Positions 27,806 through 36,518 of a DNA stretch of 64,000 bases are shown here, one piece after another (the first letter of the stretch is position 1; each line of letters starts with the position of its first letter). The DNA comes from an uncultured beta proteobacterium. GTDB taxonomy: Bacteria; Pseudomonadota; Gammaproteobacteria; Burkholderiales; Burkholderiaceae_C. Below the pieces are notes generated by a model. That model had not been told where the DNA came from. It made no database searches and was given only the letters and a program-made list of their open reading frames with translations. The stretch lies in assembly GCA_903830985.1 (NCBI GenBank), contig CAIKVZ010000225.1, forward strand, positions 26,185 to 90,184, written 5' to 3'. The position numbers and the translations under genes are program-made.

Positions 27806-27980
27806 AAGCATTAGAAACGCTACTTTTAAAATCTGACCGGAGAAGCGCCTAGTGCTCCGACACAGAAGTAGAGGAACAAAATGAAAGTGATGGATTCGCG
27901 CTCAGGCCTAGGCGCCAAGCGCAGACATAGCGTGCTATGGCGAGCATTGGCAACAACGGCATGGGCGCGAAGGCGCGCTT
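27806..27980 (+). other. Unexplained structured region between ald and the YhgE gene
   Basis: This stretch holds several dyads: CGGAG/CTCCG arms near 27837-27860, GCCTAGGC near 27905, CATAGC-gt-GCTATG near 27926-27939, and GCGCG-aag-GCGCGC followed by TTTCATGTTT near 27964-27990. A 63-codon frame (27881-28072) with a weak ribosome site runs into the antisense of the YhgE gene and is probably not a real protein gene. The pattern fits a small structured RNA or a leader with a terminal hairpin, or a degraded repeat element. I cannot assign a family. Confidence 0.3.
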
Positions 27981-29858
27981 TCATGTTTCGATACCCGGCC
28001 GGTAGTCCACCAGCGCCACGGTCTTCCAGCGCCCGGCAAAGCCGGCCAGCAGCAGCGACACGGCGCCGCTGAAGACCACCACCGAACAGGCGTGCAACCA
28101 GCCGTTGTCGAAGGCGCCAAACAGGCTGGCACGGAAGGTCCGTATCACCCAGGTGAAGGGCAGCCAGCCGTGCACGGTCTGGAAAAAATCGCCCGTGAGT
28201 TCGATCGGCATGACGCCGCCGCCAGCAGCCAGTTGCAGCGTCAGCAGCAGCACGGCAATCAGCTTGCCGGCTTCGCCGAAAGCGCGCAGCAGCAGGAAGG
28301 CCATGGCCAGAAAGGCCAGGCCCGCGGCCAGCATGGACAGCGCAAAACTCGGGAAGCTCGGTACCACGATGCCCAGGCCATAGACCAGCATCAGAAAGGT
28401 CAGCGCGGTCTGCACCAGCACCAAGAACGCCGGCACGGCAAACTTGCCCAGGGTCTTGGCCAACGCCGGCGCAGCCTCATGCTCGGCCAGCATGATGCGC
28501 ATGTTGAACAGGTAGACCGCCATCACCGCGCCCAGCCAAAGCGCCATCGCGACCATGTTGGGCGCAAAGGCGCTGCCGTTGTTCGCCACCGGCGCCAGCA
28601 CCTCGATGGCGGGCTCCACCGAATCGGCCAGACCGCGCGCACTGCCATCGAGTTTTTCCGGCGAGGCGGGCAAGACCTCATCGACCATCGCCACGCCGGC
28701 ACGCAGCTTGGCGACACCCGCCGTCAAAGCCTTGCCACTCAGCACAAAGGCGTCAAGCCGGTTGTCCTCGGGCAGTTTTTCCACCATGGTGCGCAAGCCG
28801 TCGCTGATGGCGCCCATGCCGTCGACCAGCTTGTCGGCGCCGCCGTCCACGCGCTCTGCGCCGCGTGCCAGGCGCGCGTTGGCGTCCAGCGCGCTCGACA
28901 GTCCTTCGCTCAACTGGCTGCCACCGGCGGCCAGTTCGGCCGCCCCGGCGGCGATTTTTTCGCCGACAAAGGGGATGCCCACCGTCTCCTCGCGCAACTG
29001 ATTGGCGCCGGCCGTGAGCTTGCGCGCGCCAGCCTGGAGCTGCTCCAAACCCGTGCCCAACTCGCGCTGGCGCGCTGCCAGGCGCTGCGTCGTGGCCTTG
29101 AACAGCTTGACGTCGGCGTCCGACGGCAGCTTGGCTTCCATGCCGCGGATACCGGCGCCGGCCTGCTTGAAACCGCCCGCCAACTGGGCGGAGCTGGCGC
29201 TGTAACGCACCACGCCTTCGTTCAGCACCAGCGCACCGGCGCGCAACTGGGCCACGCCGGCCTTGAGCCGGGACAGGCTCTTGCCCGATCCGTCGACGGA
29301 AACCAGCACCTGCTCCCAGCGCTTCTCGTTCAGCGTTTCATTCACCTGATGGCCCAGCTCGGCGGCGAAGCGTCGGGCAAAGCCGGCTGCCGCGTAGTTG
29401 TTGCCCTCGGACAAGATCACGGTGACCTTGCCGCCGCCGGCGCGCGTTCCCGGCAGCGCACTGGCACTGAAGTCCTTGGGGATGATCACGGCAAAGGCCA
29501 GGCTGCCAAGGCGCACCGCCTGGCGCGCCGCCGGCTCGTCGTCCATGCTTCGAAAACCGAAGGTGGCCGTCTGGATCATGTCCGCAGTGAGCTCGGCGCC
29601 CACATTGCTCGAGCGCCCCTGGTAGTTGAAACCCTGGTCCAGGTTGACGATGCCCACCGGCAGGTCGCTGGTCTTGGCATTCGGGTCCCACACACTGGAC
29701 AGGTAGATCAACGCGTAGGCGGCAGGCACCAGACAGATCGCCGCAGCGGCCAGACGCAGGCGGGGAAAGCGCTGGAACAGCGCCAGTTCACTGGCGACGA
29801 TGCGCGCCGTCGACCGAACAAAACCCGAAAAATAGCGACTGATACCCATGGCTTGCAT
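27981..29858 (-). CDS. YhgE/Pip family membrane protein (ABC-2-type)
   Basis: About 625 residues. The N-terminal TM (about 30-50) is followed by the YhgE/Pip domain (PVGIVNLDQGFNYQG, AFAVIIPKDFSA), a long periplasmic Ala/Leu/Gly-rich region with repeated pseudo-heptads (LRAGALVLNEG, LAAGGSQLSEGLSSAL), which should be coiled coil, and five or six C-terminal membrane helices of ABC-2-permease type. The best-known member is the Lactococcus phage-infection protein; in Proteobacteria relatives are putative exporters. Start at 29858 (MQAMG) or 29849; the ribosome site is poor and the frame extends to 30197, overlapping the kinase gene. Probably translated from the same transcript as the upstream kinase operon (50-nt gap). 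Confidence 0.8.
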   Translation of the reverse strand: MQAMGISRYFSGFVRSTARIVASELALFQRFPRLRLAAAAICLVPAAYALIYLSSVWDPNAKTSDLPVGIVNLDQGFNYQGRSSNVGAELTADMIQTATFGFRSMDDEPAARQAVRLGSLAFAVIIPKDFSASALPGTRAGGGKVTVILSEGNNYAAAGFARRFAAELGHQVNETLNEKRWEQVLVSVDGSGKSLSRLKAGVAQLRAGALVLNEGVVRYSASSAQLAGGFKQAGAGIRGMEAKLPSDADVKLFKATTQRLAARQRELGTGLEQLQAGARKLTAGANQLREETVGIPFVGEKIAAGAAELAAGGSQLSEGLSSALDANARLARGAERVDGGADKLVDGMGAISDGLRTMVEKLPEDNRLDAFVLSGKALTAGVAKLRAGVAMVDEVLPASPEKLDGSARGLADSVEPAIEVLAPVANNGSAFAPNMVAMALWLGAVMAVYLFNMRIMLAEHEAAPALAKTLGKFAVPAFLVLVQTALTFLMLVYGLGIVVPSFPSFALSMLAAGLAFLAMAFLLLRAFGEAGKLIAVLLLTLQLAAGGGVMPIELTGDFFQTVHGWLPFTWVIRTFRASLFGAFDNGWLHACSVVVFSGAVSLLLAGFAGRWKTVALVDYRPGIET

Positions 29859-29908
29859 TGTGCTTGGCTTTTGCCGTCTGTGGCGCGGCTGCGTCGCCAC
29901 AGGGCAAC

Positions 29909-32506
29909 TCACGCGGGCGCTGCAATGGCCGGGAACAGCAGCGTCACGGAACTGCCCTGCCCGGGCAGGCTGTCGATCAACACCACACCGCGGTGCAGTT
30001 CGACGATCTCCTTGACGATGCTCATTCCCAGTCCGGTCCCTGGCACCTTGCCCGAACTGTCTGCGCGGTAAAAGCGCTCGCACACATGCTGCACCTGCTC
30101 CGCCGTCATGCCGATACCCTGGTCCGAGATGCGCACGCCGATCCCCGCCCTGGCCGGTCCCAGGGCGCTGCCCGCCTCGCCCTGGACAAAGACGCAAACG
30201 GTGACCAAGCCGCCCTGGGGCGAGTATTTGTAGGCGTTGGACAACACATTGAGAATGGCCTGCTGCGTCTTTTTTTCGTCGGCAAGAATGGTCAACGCCG
30301 CAGCTTGCAGGTCCAGCACGGGCGCCGAACGTCCCTCTGGCGGCTTGTAGTCATGCACCACGGCTTTCACCAGCGACTGCAAGGACGTTGGCTGAAAGCT
30401 CCAATCCTTGCCGCGCCGTGCCTCGATCCGTGCCAGATCGAGCAGTTCGTTCAGGATGGAGGCCATCACCTCTGACTGCCGGTAAATGATCCCCAGAAAT
30501 TCCTGACGGCTGGCCTCGTCCAGACTTTGGTGCAGCAACACTTCCGCAAAACCGTAAATGCTGGCCATGGGGGTGCGAAGTTCGTGCGCCGCAGTGGACA
30601 GGAACTCGCTTTTGAGTCGATCCACTTCGCTTTCGTACGTGATGTCGCGCAGGTAGAGGATTTGCGAAACGCCTGGCGCTTGCGACACGCGCAGTCCGAC
30701 CGCCAGCACACGCTGGCTTGCGGCCAGCTCGAAGGTTTCGCGCACGCGACTGCCCGTCGCAGCGAGACCGAAGCCTTGCAGTTCGCGCAGCGCACGCACA
30801 CCGTGAAATTTTGCTGCCGGCAGACAGAGATCTGCCAGCATCGTGGAGAAGTCCCCTTCGTCCAGCCCGAGAACAGCGGTTTCGAGCAAGCCGGTCATGC
30901 ATTCAAACGCCGGGCTGACATACTTCACGCGCCTGGCACCGTCAAAGGACACAAAACCGTCGGGACTGAGGGTAAATATGGCCTTGAGTTGTTCCGACTG
31001 CTCATGCTCCCGCACCTCGGCGGCGCGGCGCGAGGTGATATCGCTGTGCGAACCCAGCATGCGCAAGCGCTGGCCCTGCGCGTCCAGCAGTGCGCGACCG
31101 CGCGCCAGAATCCACTTGTACTCGCCGTTCTTGCAGCGCATGCGGTGCTCACTCTGAAAGTACTCGGTCTCGCCGCACAAATGTCGCTGCACTTCGACCT
31201 CAACCTGCGCCGCCTCGTCGGGGTGCAGGCGCGAGCGCCATTCGTGCACGGTGGCGCCAATCTCGTCGACGCCGTAACCCAGCATGTCTTTCCACCGCGG
31301 CGAAAAATAGACCTCATCGCTTTGCAGATTCCAGTCCCAGATGCCGTCGTTGGTGGCACTCACTGCCAACTGCCAGCGCTGCTCGCTGACCGCCAACGCC
31401 TGCTGCATGCGCCTGCGCTCGGTGATGTCGATGCGGTTGCCGACGATGTAGCCGCTCGGGGTGCGGTACTCGACGATCAGCAACCAGCGGCCATCGTTAA
31501 GTTGCTGTTCGATCACCTCGCCATTGGCCAACTGGTGCTGCGCCATGCACTCGCGCACCCAATCGTCCACGCGCCCCAGTGCATCGCTGTACTGGCCGCG
31601 CTCGGCACCGAGGCGCACGATCGACTCGTAACTATTACCTGGCTCGATGAGGTCGCGGCTGCTGGCATAGAAGGCGCGATAAGCCTCATTGCAGTGCACC
31701 AGGCTGTCCGCCTGGTCAAAGATGGCGAACCCCAGGGCAATGCCGCTGACCGCCTCGCGCAGCAGCTTGCCGGCGGTCTCGGCATCTTCCCGGGCCTGCA
31801 GGTGCCTGGCGTTCTCCAGACGCAGCAGTTCGTTGCTCTGGCCCAGTTGCTGCGCCATGAGGTTGAAAGCCTGGGCCGTTTGCGCCAGTTCGTCATCGCC
31901 CTTGACCGCAACCCGATGCCCGAAGTCACCCGCTGCGAAGTGCGCGCTGGCTTGGCGCAGTGCCACCAACTGGCGCGCCAGATAACTGCCCAACAGCCAG
32001 GAAAAAAGTGCCACCAGGGCGATTTCCAAGGCAGCAATACCTGCGGCCCAGCGCCAGGCCGAAGCCACCAGCTTCTTCAAGGGTTCCGTGGAGACACCGA
32101 TGCGCACTTCGCCCTGATGGATCCCACCGGCCAGAACCGGTTCGGAATGGTCGAAAATCCCGTCCAACACCTGATCGATGCGGGTCTCGGCCCGGAAGGG
32201 CCGAGCCAGCACTGCGGCATCGCCGCGTTGCGCCAGCACCGCGCCTGTCGAATCCAGGATGCGCACATACTCGATCTGGCCGGAGGCCATGGCCTCGGTG
32301 CTCAGACTGTCCAAGGTGGCCAGATCCTGCGAGATCACGGCGTCCTTGGCGGCAGCGGCCAGCATGCGACCGCCGAGTAGCACCCGGCGCGTCAGTTCGG
32401 CCTGATTGGAGTCACGCAAAATCGACAGCGCACTGCCGACCAACACCGCCAGCAGGGCGATTTCAATCAGGGCAACCCCCAATATGGTCTTAGTTCGAAA
32501 GCGCAT
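29909..32506 (-). CDS. Multi-PAS membrane sensor histidine kinase
   Basis: 865 residues: TM1 about 9-29, periplasmic sensor (30-150), TM2 about 152-175, HAMP (about 176-230), then three PAS domains (about 245-365, 370-490 with a PAC motif, 500-620), HisKA with the phosphoacceptor H641 (STAAHELRTPMAS), and HATPase_c with N-box NVLSNAYKYSP (753-763), G1 DQGIGM and G2 GTGLGMSIV. No receiver domain. No response regulator gene is adjacent. The gene follows the PhnD-like binding-protein gene by 21 nt, which suggests that the binding protein delivers the signal to the periplasmic part of this kinase. Confidence 0.9.
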   Translation of the reverse strand: MRFRTKTILGVALIEIALLAVLVGSALSILRDSNQAELTRRVLLGGRMLAAAAKDAVISQDLATLDSLSTEAMASGQIEYVRILDSTGAVLAQRGDAAVLARPFRAETRIDQVLDGIFDHSEPVLAGGIHQGEVRIGVSTEPLKKLVASAWRWAAGIAALEIALVALFSWLLGSYLARQLVALRQASAHFAAGDFGHRVAVKGDDELAQTAQAFNLMAQQLGQSNELLRLENARHLQAREDAETAGKLLREAVSGIALGFAIFDQADSLVHCNEAYRAFYASSRDLIEPGNSYESIVRLGAERGQYSDALGRVDDWVRECMAQHQLANGEVIEQQLNDGRWLLIVEYRTPSGYIVGNRIDITERRRMQQALAVSEQRWQLAVSATNDGIWDWNLQSDEVYFSPRWKDMLGYGVDEIGATVHEWRSRLHPDEAAQVEVEVQRHLCGETEYFQSEHRMRCKNGEYKWILARGRALLDAQGQRLRMLGSHSDITSRRAAEVREHEQSEQLKAIFTLSPDGFVSFDGARRVKYVSPAFECMTGLLETAVLGLDEGDFSTMLADLCLPAAKFHGVRALRELQGFGLAATGSRVRETFELAASQRVLAVGLRVSQAPGVSQILYLRDITYESEVDRLKSEFLSTAAHELRTPMASIYGFAEVLLHQSLDEASRQEFLGIIYRQSEVMASILNELLDLARIEARRGKDWSFQPTSLQSLVKAVVHDYKPPEGRSAPVLDLQAAALTILADEKKTQQAILNVLSNAYKYSPQGGLVTVCVFVQGEAGSALGPARAGIGVRISDQGIGMTAEQVQHVCERFYRADSSGKVPGTGLGMSIVKEIVELHRGVVLIDSLPGQGSSVTLLFPAIAAPA

Positions 32507-32527
32507 GCGGAGTCAAGCCGGCGCCCG

Positions 32528-33430
32528 TCATGGATCGGTGTAGCGACGCAGCAGGTCGATGTCGAGCGCCCGGATGTCGTTCCAGTCCCTGTCGTGTGCC
32601 GCCACCAGACCCTTGAAGGCCAGCGGCTCCAGCAGGCGTTGCCCGGTTTCGTCGCCAGCCAATGAGGTCATCGCTGCCAGCACCCTGGCCACGACCTCGG
32701 GTGGCACCCTGGGATGCGCGGCAAACGCGTGCGGCGTGTAGGCCGGTGTCTCGGCCAGCACGCGCAGCGCATCCTTTATCTCTGGCGGACTGGCCTCCAG
32801 CGTGCGCTGAATGCCGCCACCGGCTTCCTGCAGACCCGAGGCGACGGCGCGGAACACGGAATCATGCGAGGCGACGAACTTGGCTTCGATGGGAATATGC
32901 AGGCGGCCAAATTCGGCCTGTGGCAGGATGCTCGCGGCAAACGCCGCCGGCGCCGGGAAGACCACGGTCTTGCCGGCCAGATCAGCCACTGTCCGGTAAC
33001 GACTGTCCTTGCGCACCACCAGTATGCCCTTGAGCATGCGGCCCTGCTCCTTGGCGAAGGCACGGAAACCCAGGGCCTTGTGAAACACCACGTAGTGGTA
33101 GGGATTCATGTAGGCCAGATCGTATTCGGACTTGTCCAGTCGCTCTTCAAAGGACGGGATATTGGGCGCCGTGCGAAACGTCAATGGCACGCCAGAGCGC
33201 CTGCTGATTTCGGCCAGCAGCGGCCCCCATTCCTGCGCCAGGCGGCTGGCCGACTGCTGCGGAACGATGCCAAAATTCAATGCTGGCTGGGCAGCTTGGG
33301 CCAGCACCCCGTTCGGGCCACCCAGCAGGCACAAGCCCAGCACCGCTGCCAGGAAGCGGTACAGGTAAGCCAGCCGATGGCGCCTGCGAAGCGGCTCAGC
33401 TGTGGGTGATTTTGAAAAAATTGTTGGCAT
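32528..33430 (-). CDS. PhnD-like periplasmic binding protein (phosphate/phosphonate type)
   Basis: 300 residues: an N-terminal hydrophobic leader (about 20-45), then a type II binding protein of the PhnD/PtxB group (LNFGIVPQQSASRLAQEWGPLLAEI, SEYDLAYMNPYHYVVF, GKTVVFPAPAAFAAS). Family members bind phosphonate, phosphite or phosphate for ABC uptake, but no ABC permease or ATPase is linked; the next gene is a histidine kinase. This arrangement points to a sensory rather than transport role. The start at 33430 overlaps the end of the HDOD gene by 35 nt; the frame is open to 33541 but that part is antisense-like and lacks a ribosome site. Confidence 0.8.
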   Translation of the reverse strand: MPTIFSKSPTAEPLRRRHRLAYLYRFLAAVLGLCLLGGPNGVLAQAAQPALNFGIVPQQSASRLAQEWGPLLAEISRRSGVPLTFRTAPNIPSFEERLDKSEYDLAYMNPYHYVVFHKALGFRAFAKEQGRMLKGILVVRKDSRYRTVADLAGKTVVFPAPAAFAASILPQAEFGRLHIPIEAKFVASHDSVFRAVASGLQEAGGGIQRTLEASPPEIKDALRVLAETPAYTPHAFAAHPRVPPEVVARVLAAMTSLAGDETGQRLLEPLAFKGLVAAHDRDWNDIRALDIDLLRRYTDP

Positions 33431-34268
33431 GTCGACTGCGAGCCTCAATGCGTCCGAACAGGGCTTGCACGGACTCGTCCCAGACCACGCCCAGCTGCGC
33501 GCAGGCCGCGGTCGAGATGCCGTTGACGCGGCCCTCGTCACCCGCCGTCAGGTCCAGCGCATGACTCAGCACCTCGGCCACGTGCACCAGAGGCACCAGC
33601 GGGGACGCCAGTTCGGACTCGGGCACGTGGTGCCAGCGGATGGCGGCAACTATGTCGTGCGGCAGTTGCCAGTGCTCGGCCAGCCAGGCACCGATGGTGG
33701 AGTGATCCACGCCAAACTGTTCGCGCTCGACCAACTCGACCCCGACAGCGCGTTGCGTCGTTGTCCGCCAGCAGCGCCGATAGGCCTCCTCGTCCACGCT
33801 GTAGAACCAGAACTGGCCGATGTCGTGCAGCAGCCCGGCAATCAGTGCCGAATCGGCGCAGACCGGTATATCGACGTGGAACGCCAACTCCTGGCAGCAC
33901 ACGCCCACGCTGACACTGTGTTGCCACAACCTGGAGGACCGTTCATCCAAAGCCATCTTTCCAACAAATCCGCCCAGGCTGCTGATGAGGGCAATCTCGC
34001 GCACGCGGCTCATGCCGATGAGCGATGTGGCGGTATAGATGTCGCTCACCTCGGCTTCGCGCCGGGCCCGCGAAGACGCCCGGTTCGCCACCGAAAGCAC
34101 CCGCGCAGCAATGATGGGATCGTGCTTGATGCAAGCTACCAGCACCCTGAGGCTGCCATCCGGATCGTCGACGGTGGCCAGAATTTCGGCAATGACGGTG
34201 GGGAAACTGGGCAGACTGCGGCTGCGCGCAATCACCTCTTCACGATCGATTTGGGCCGGGAATTTCAT
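33396..34268 (-). CDS. HDOD-domain signalling protein
   Basis: 290 residues with one HDOD domain: LPSFPTVIAEIL at the N terminus, KHDPIIAARVLSVANRA, SLIGMSRVREIAL and ALIAGLLHDIGQF, which retains an HD pair, followed by a conserved helical C-terminal part (WHHVPE). HDOD proteins are regulatory relatives of HD-domain phosphohydrolases found with chemotaxis and c-di-GMP systems. The ATG overlaps the stop of the 108-residue protein by 4 nt. The pair looks like the two halves of an HD-GYP-type protein: an N-terminal beta module encoded separately and an HDOD core. Confidence 0.85.
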   Translation of the reverse strand: MKFPAQIDREEVIARSRSLPSFPTVIAEILATVDDPDGSLRVLVACIKHDPIIAARVLSVANRASSRARREAEVSDIYTATSLIGMSRVREIALISSLGGFVGKMALDERSSRLWQHSVSVGVCCQELAFHVDIPVCADSALIAGLLHDIGQFWFYSVDEEAYRRCWRTTTQRAVGVELVEREQFGVDHSTIGAWLAEHWQLPHDIVAAIRWHHVPESELASPLVPLVHVAEVLSHALDLTAGDEGRVNGISTAACAQLGVVWDESVQALFGRIEARSRHANNFFKITHS

Positions 34269-34591
34269 GCGTTGCGGTAGAGCAGTACCTGATCGAACAG
34301 TGCCAACACGGTTGGCTCCGTGAGATCGGCCCCTTCAAAGATGTCCATCACGCGCTTCGCCACCCTTGCCGAGTCGATGGCCACATCCTCGTCGGAGCGC
34401 AGGTCCGGCTCGTCAACAAAGATGAACTCCACGCAGTGCGCTTCGAAGTGATGCAGATTCTCTTGCGTCAGCGTGTGCCCCGCAGGCAGGCTGAAGCTCG
34501 CCGCGCCGCCGCTCACGGCATTCGCCGGCGCGCCCAGCAACATGCCGGCCTTGGCATCGGCAACGGGGATGTAGTGGTGTCGGGTGCGCAT
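34265..34591 (-). CDS. Small HD-GYP-N-like protein
   Basis: 108 residues. The sequence YIPVADAKAGMLLGAPAN...FSLPAGHTLTQENLHHFEAHCVEFIFVDEPD matches the small beta-rich module found at the N terminus of HD-GYP phosphodiesterases (pattern: L-x-GM-x-L, LPAG-x-x-LT, a helix, then a final strand). Here it stands alone and is translationally coupled (ATGA) to the HDOD gene. Start at 34591; an in-frame start at 34633 is possible. Probably a partner or regulatory subunit of the HDOD protein. Confidence 0.6.
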   Translation of the reverse strand: MRTRHHYIPVADAKAGMLLGAPANAVSGGAASFSLPAGHTLTQENLHHFEAHCVEFIFVDEPDLRSDEDVAIDSARVAKRVMDIFEGADLTEPTVLALFDQVLLYRNA

Positions 34592-34638
34592 GTGGGGATC
34601 GTAAACGAATATATCGGGGCGCGTGCCCTGCACTCACG

Positions 34639-35058
34639 TCAAGTCACCAGGGAACGCATCCAGTCCGGCAAGGCCTTGGCTTTTTGTTTGGGAAAATCCA
34701 CCCAGATGGTGGTCGCGCCGCCAGCCGCGCAGATGACCCCGGGCTCGTCGGCTCGCTCCATCGTGGCCCAGCTCTCGAAGGTGGTTCTGCCGGGGTCGCT
34801 GACGTACATCTTCATCAGCACGTCGCCCGGGTATTCGAGCTGCTTGTAGAAGTTGCAGAAGGCGTTCACGATCACCGGTCCCTCGCCCTGGGGAGCAGGC
34901 GTGCAGCCGATGCTGCGCATCCAGTCGATGCGGCAGGTCTCGAGGTAGCGAAAGTAGCTGCCGTTGTTCAGGTGACCCATGGCGTCCATGTCACCCCAGC
35001 GGATGGGGATGCTCATCTCGAACACCAGCTTCTTGGTTTCGGGAATTTCAAATTTCAT
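34639..35058 (-). CDS. Acyl-CoA thioesterase (4-hydroxybenzoyl-CoA thioesterase/YbgC-like)
   Basis: 139 residues of the hotdog fold. The signature is the family active-site segment IRWGDMDAMGHLNNGSYFRYLETCRIDW, containing the catalytic aspartate. Cytoplasmic; would hydrolyse short or aromatic acyl-CoAs. The start at 35058 (MKFEIPETKK) is chosen because relatives begin there; the ribosome site is weak and in-frame alternatives exist at 35088, 35097 and 35217. The gene is divergent from the phosphofructokinase gene, and its own alternative starts lie close to that promoter region. Confidence 0.85.
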   Translation of the reverse strand: MKFEIPETKKLVFEMSIPIRWGDMDAMGHLNNGSYFRYLETCRIDWMRSIGCTPAPQGEGPVIVNAFCNFYKQLEYPGDVLMKMYVSDPGRTTFESWATMERADEPGVICAAGGATTIWVDFPKQKAKALPDWMRSLVT

Positions 35059-35161
35059 TTGTTCGGGCTTTGAGTTGCGGGCAGGCATGTACCCCATGGT
35101 AGCGCCCCGGCCGGTGTTAGGATCGATTTCGGCGTTCAAGCAAGCAAACACAGGAGTCAGC

Positions 35162-36376
35162 ATGGCATCGGGAAAAATTCTGGTCGCACAGGGCGGCGGC
35201 CCCACAGCGGTGATCAATCAGTCGCTGGTGGGCGTAGCGCTGGAAGCAAGGCGCTTTCGCGGCATCGAACATGTCTATGGCGCGCGCCACGGCGTGCGCG
35301 GCATCATCAACGAAGACTTCGTGCACCTGACGCAGGAGACCAGCCACAACCTGGAAATGGTGGCCAACACGCCTTCCTCGGCCCTGGGCTCGACGCGCGA
35401 CAAACCCGACATCAAGTACTGCCAGGAGATCTTCAAGGTGCTGCAGGCACACGAAATCGGTCATTTCTTCTACATCGGCGGCAACGACTCGTCAGACACG
35501 GTGCGCATCGTCAGCGAGCAGGCGCTGTCGGCCGGCTACCCCCTGGTCTGTGTGCACATTCCCAAGACCATCGACAACGACCTGGTGGGCAACGACCACA
35601 CGCCGGGCTTTCCGTCGGCGGCGCGCTTCGTGGCCCAGGCCTTTGCCGGCGCCAATCTGGACAATGCGGCCCTGCCGGGGGTTTACGTTGGCGTCATCAT
35701 GGGTCGTCATGCGGGCTTCCTGACTGCGGCTTCCGCTTTAGGCAAGAAGTTCCCGGACGACGGCCCGCACCTGATCTACATGCCCGAGCGCACCTTCAAT
35801 CTGGAGCGTTTCCTGGCCGACGTGAAAGCCACCTACGACCGGCTCGGACGCTGCGTGATCGCCGTGTCCGAAGGCATACACGACAGTTCGGGCACCCCCA
35901 TGGCCGCGCTGCTGGCCAAGGACATGGAACACGACGCGCATGGCAATGTGCAGCTCTCGGGCAATGGCGCGCTGGCCGACCTGTTGTGCGAGGAGATCAA
36001 GAGCAAACTGGGCATCAAGCGCGTGCGCGGCGACACCCTGGGTTACCTGCAGCGCTCCTTTATCGGCTGCGTGTCCGACGTGGATCAGCGCGAAGCGCGC
36101 GAAGTCGGCGAGAAGGCCGTGCAGTTCGCCATGTGGGGCGGCAAGAGCGGCTCGGTGGCGATCAAGCGCACCGGCTTTTACTCGGTTGACTACGAACTGC
36201 TGCCGCTGCAAGCCGTGGCCGGCAAAACGCGCGTCATGGAAGACGAGTTCATCACCGCCAACGGCACCGATGTGACCGACGCCTTCCGCCTGTACCTGCG
36301 GCCCCTGCTGGGATCGGGCTTGCCGGATGCGTTCCGGCTACGGAGCAATCCTGTCGCCAAGGTCTTGCACCCTTGA
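35162..36376 (+). CDS. pfp: Pyrophosphate-dependent 6-phosphofructokinase
   Basis: 404 residues, cytoplasmic. It phosphorylates fructose 6-phosphate reversibly using PPi. The PPi type is read from two positions: GGNDS at 106-110 (Asp where ATP enzymes have Gly) and PKTIDND at 134-140 (Lys where ATP enzymes have Gly). MGRHAGFLTA is the sugar-phosphate-binding segment. ATG with AGGAG 6 nt upstream; the frame is open upstream to 34979 but only by reading through the thioesterase promoter region. The reversible enzyme suits a glycolysis/gluconeogenesis route typical of many Betaproteobacteria that lack a normal ATP-PFK. Monocistronic. Confidence 0.92.
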   Translation: MASGKILVAQGGGPTAVINQSLVGVALEARRFRGIEHVYGARHGVRGIINEDFVHLTQETSHNLEMVANTPSSALGSTRDKPDIKYCQEIFKVLQAHEIGHFFYIGGNDSSDTVRIVSEQALSAGYPLVCVHIPKTIDNDLVGNDHTPGFPSAARFVAQAFAGANLDNAALPGVYVGVIMGRHAGFLTAASALGKKFPDDGPHLIYMPERTFNLERFLADVKATYDRLGRCVIAVSEGIHDSSGTPMAALLAKDMEHDAHGNVQLSGNGALADLLCEEIKSKLGIKRVRGDTLGYLQRSFIGCVSDVDQREAREVGEKAVQFAMWGGKSGSVAIKRTGFYSVDYELLPLQAVAGKTRVMEDEFITANGTDVTDAFRLYLRPLLGSGLPDAFRLRSNPVAKVLHP

Positions 36377-36427
36377 GATGCCACGAATCTTCCTGCTGCG
36401 CCCACCGATCCTGGGCCTGTGGTGCTC

Positions 36428-36445
36428 GCCGTACGGGAGTACGGC
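36428..36445. terminator. Possible terminator hairpin between convergent pfp and EamA genes
   Basis: Perfect 7-bp arms GCCGTAC and GTACGGC around a GGGA loop in the 142-bp gap between the gene ending at 36376 and the one ending at 36519 on the other strand. No T-tract follows, so the call is tentative. Confidence 0.35.
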
Positions 36446-36518
36446 TGCGCGCCTCAACCCAATCTCGGCGCGCTCGCGACGGAACCTTCACTGCATCTCA
36501 CAGCCGTAACTGAATGCC

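Noticed and set aside
27881..28072. A 63-codon gene with a weak ribosome site
   Set aside because: It runs into the antisense of the YhgE coding sequence, and its product is a low-complexity Arg/Ala chain; described as a structured region instead.
30351..30902. Extra minus-strand frames inside the histidine kinase gene
   Set aside because: Frame-shifted shadows of the kinase without own domains or ribosome sites.
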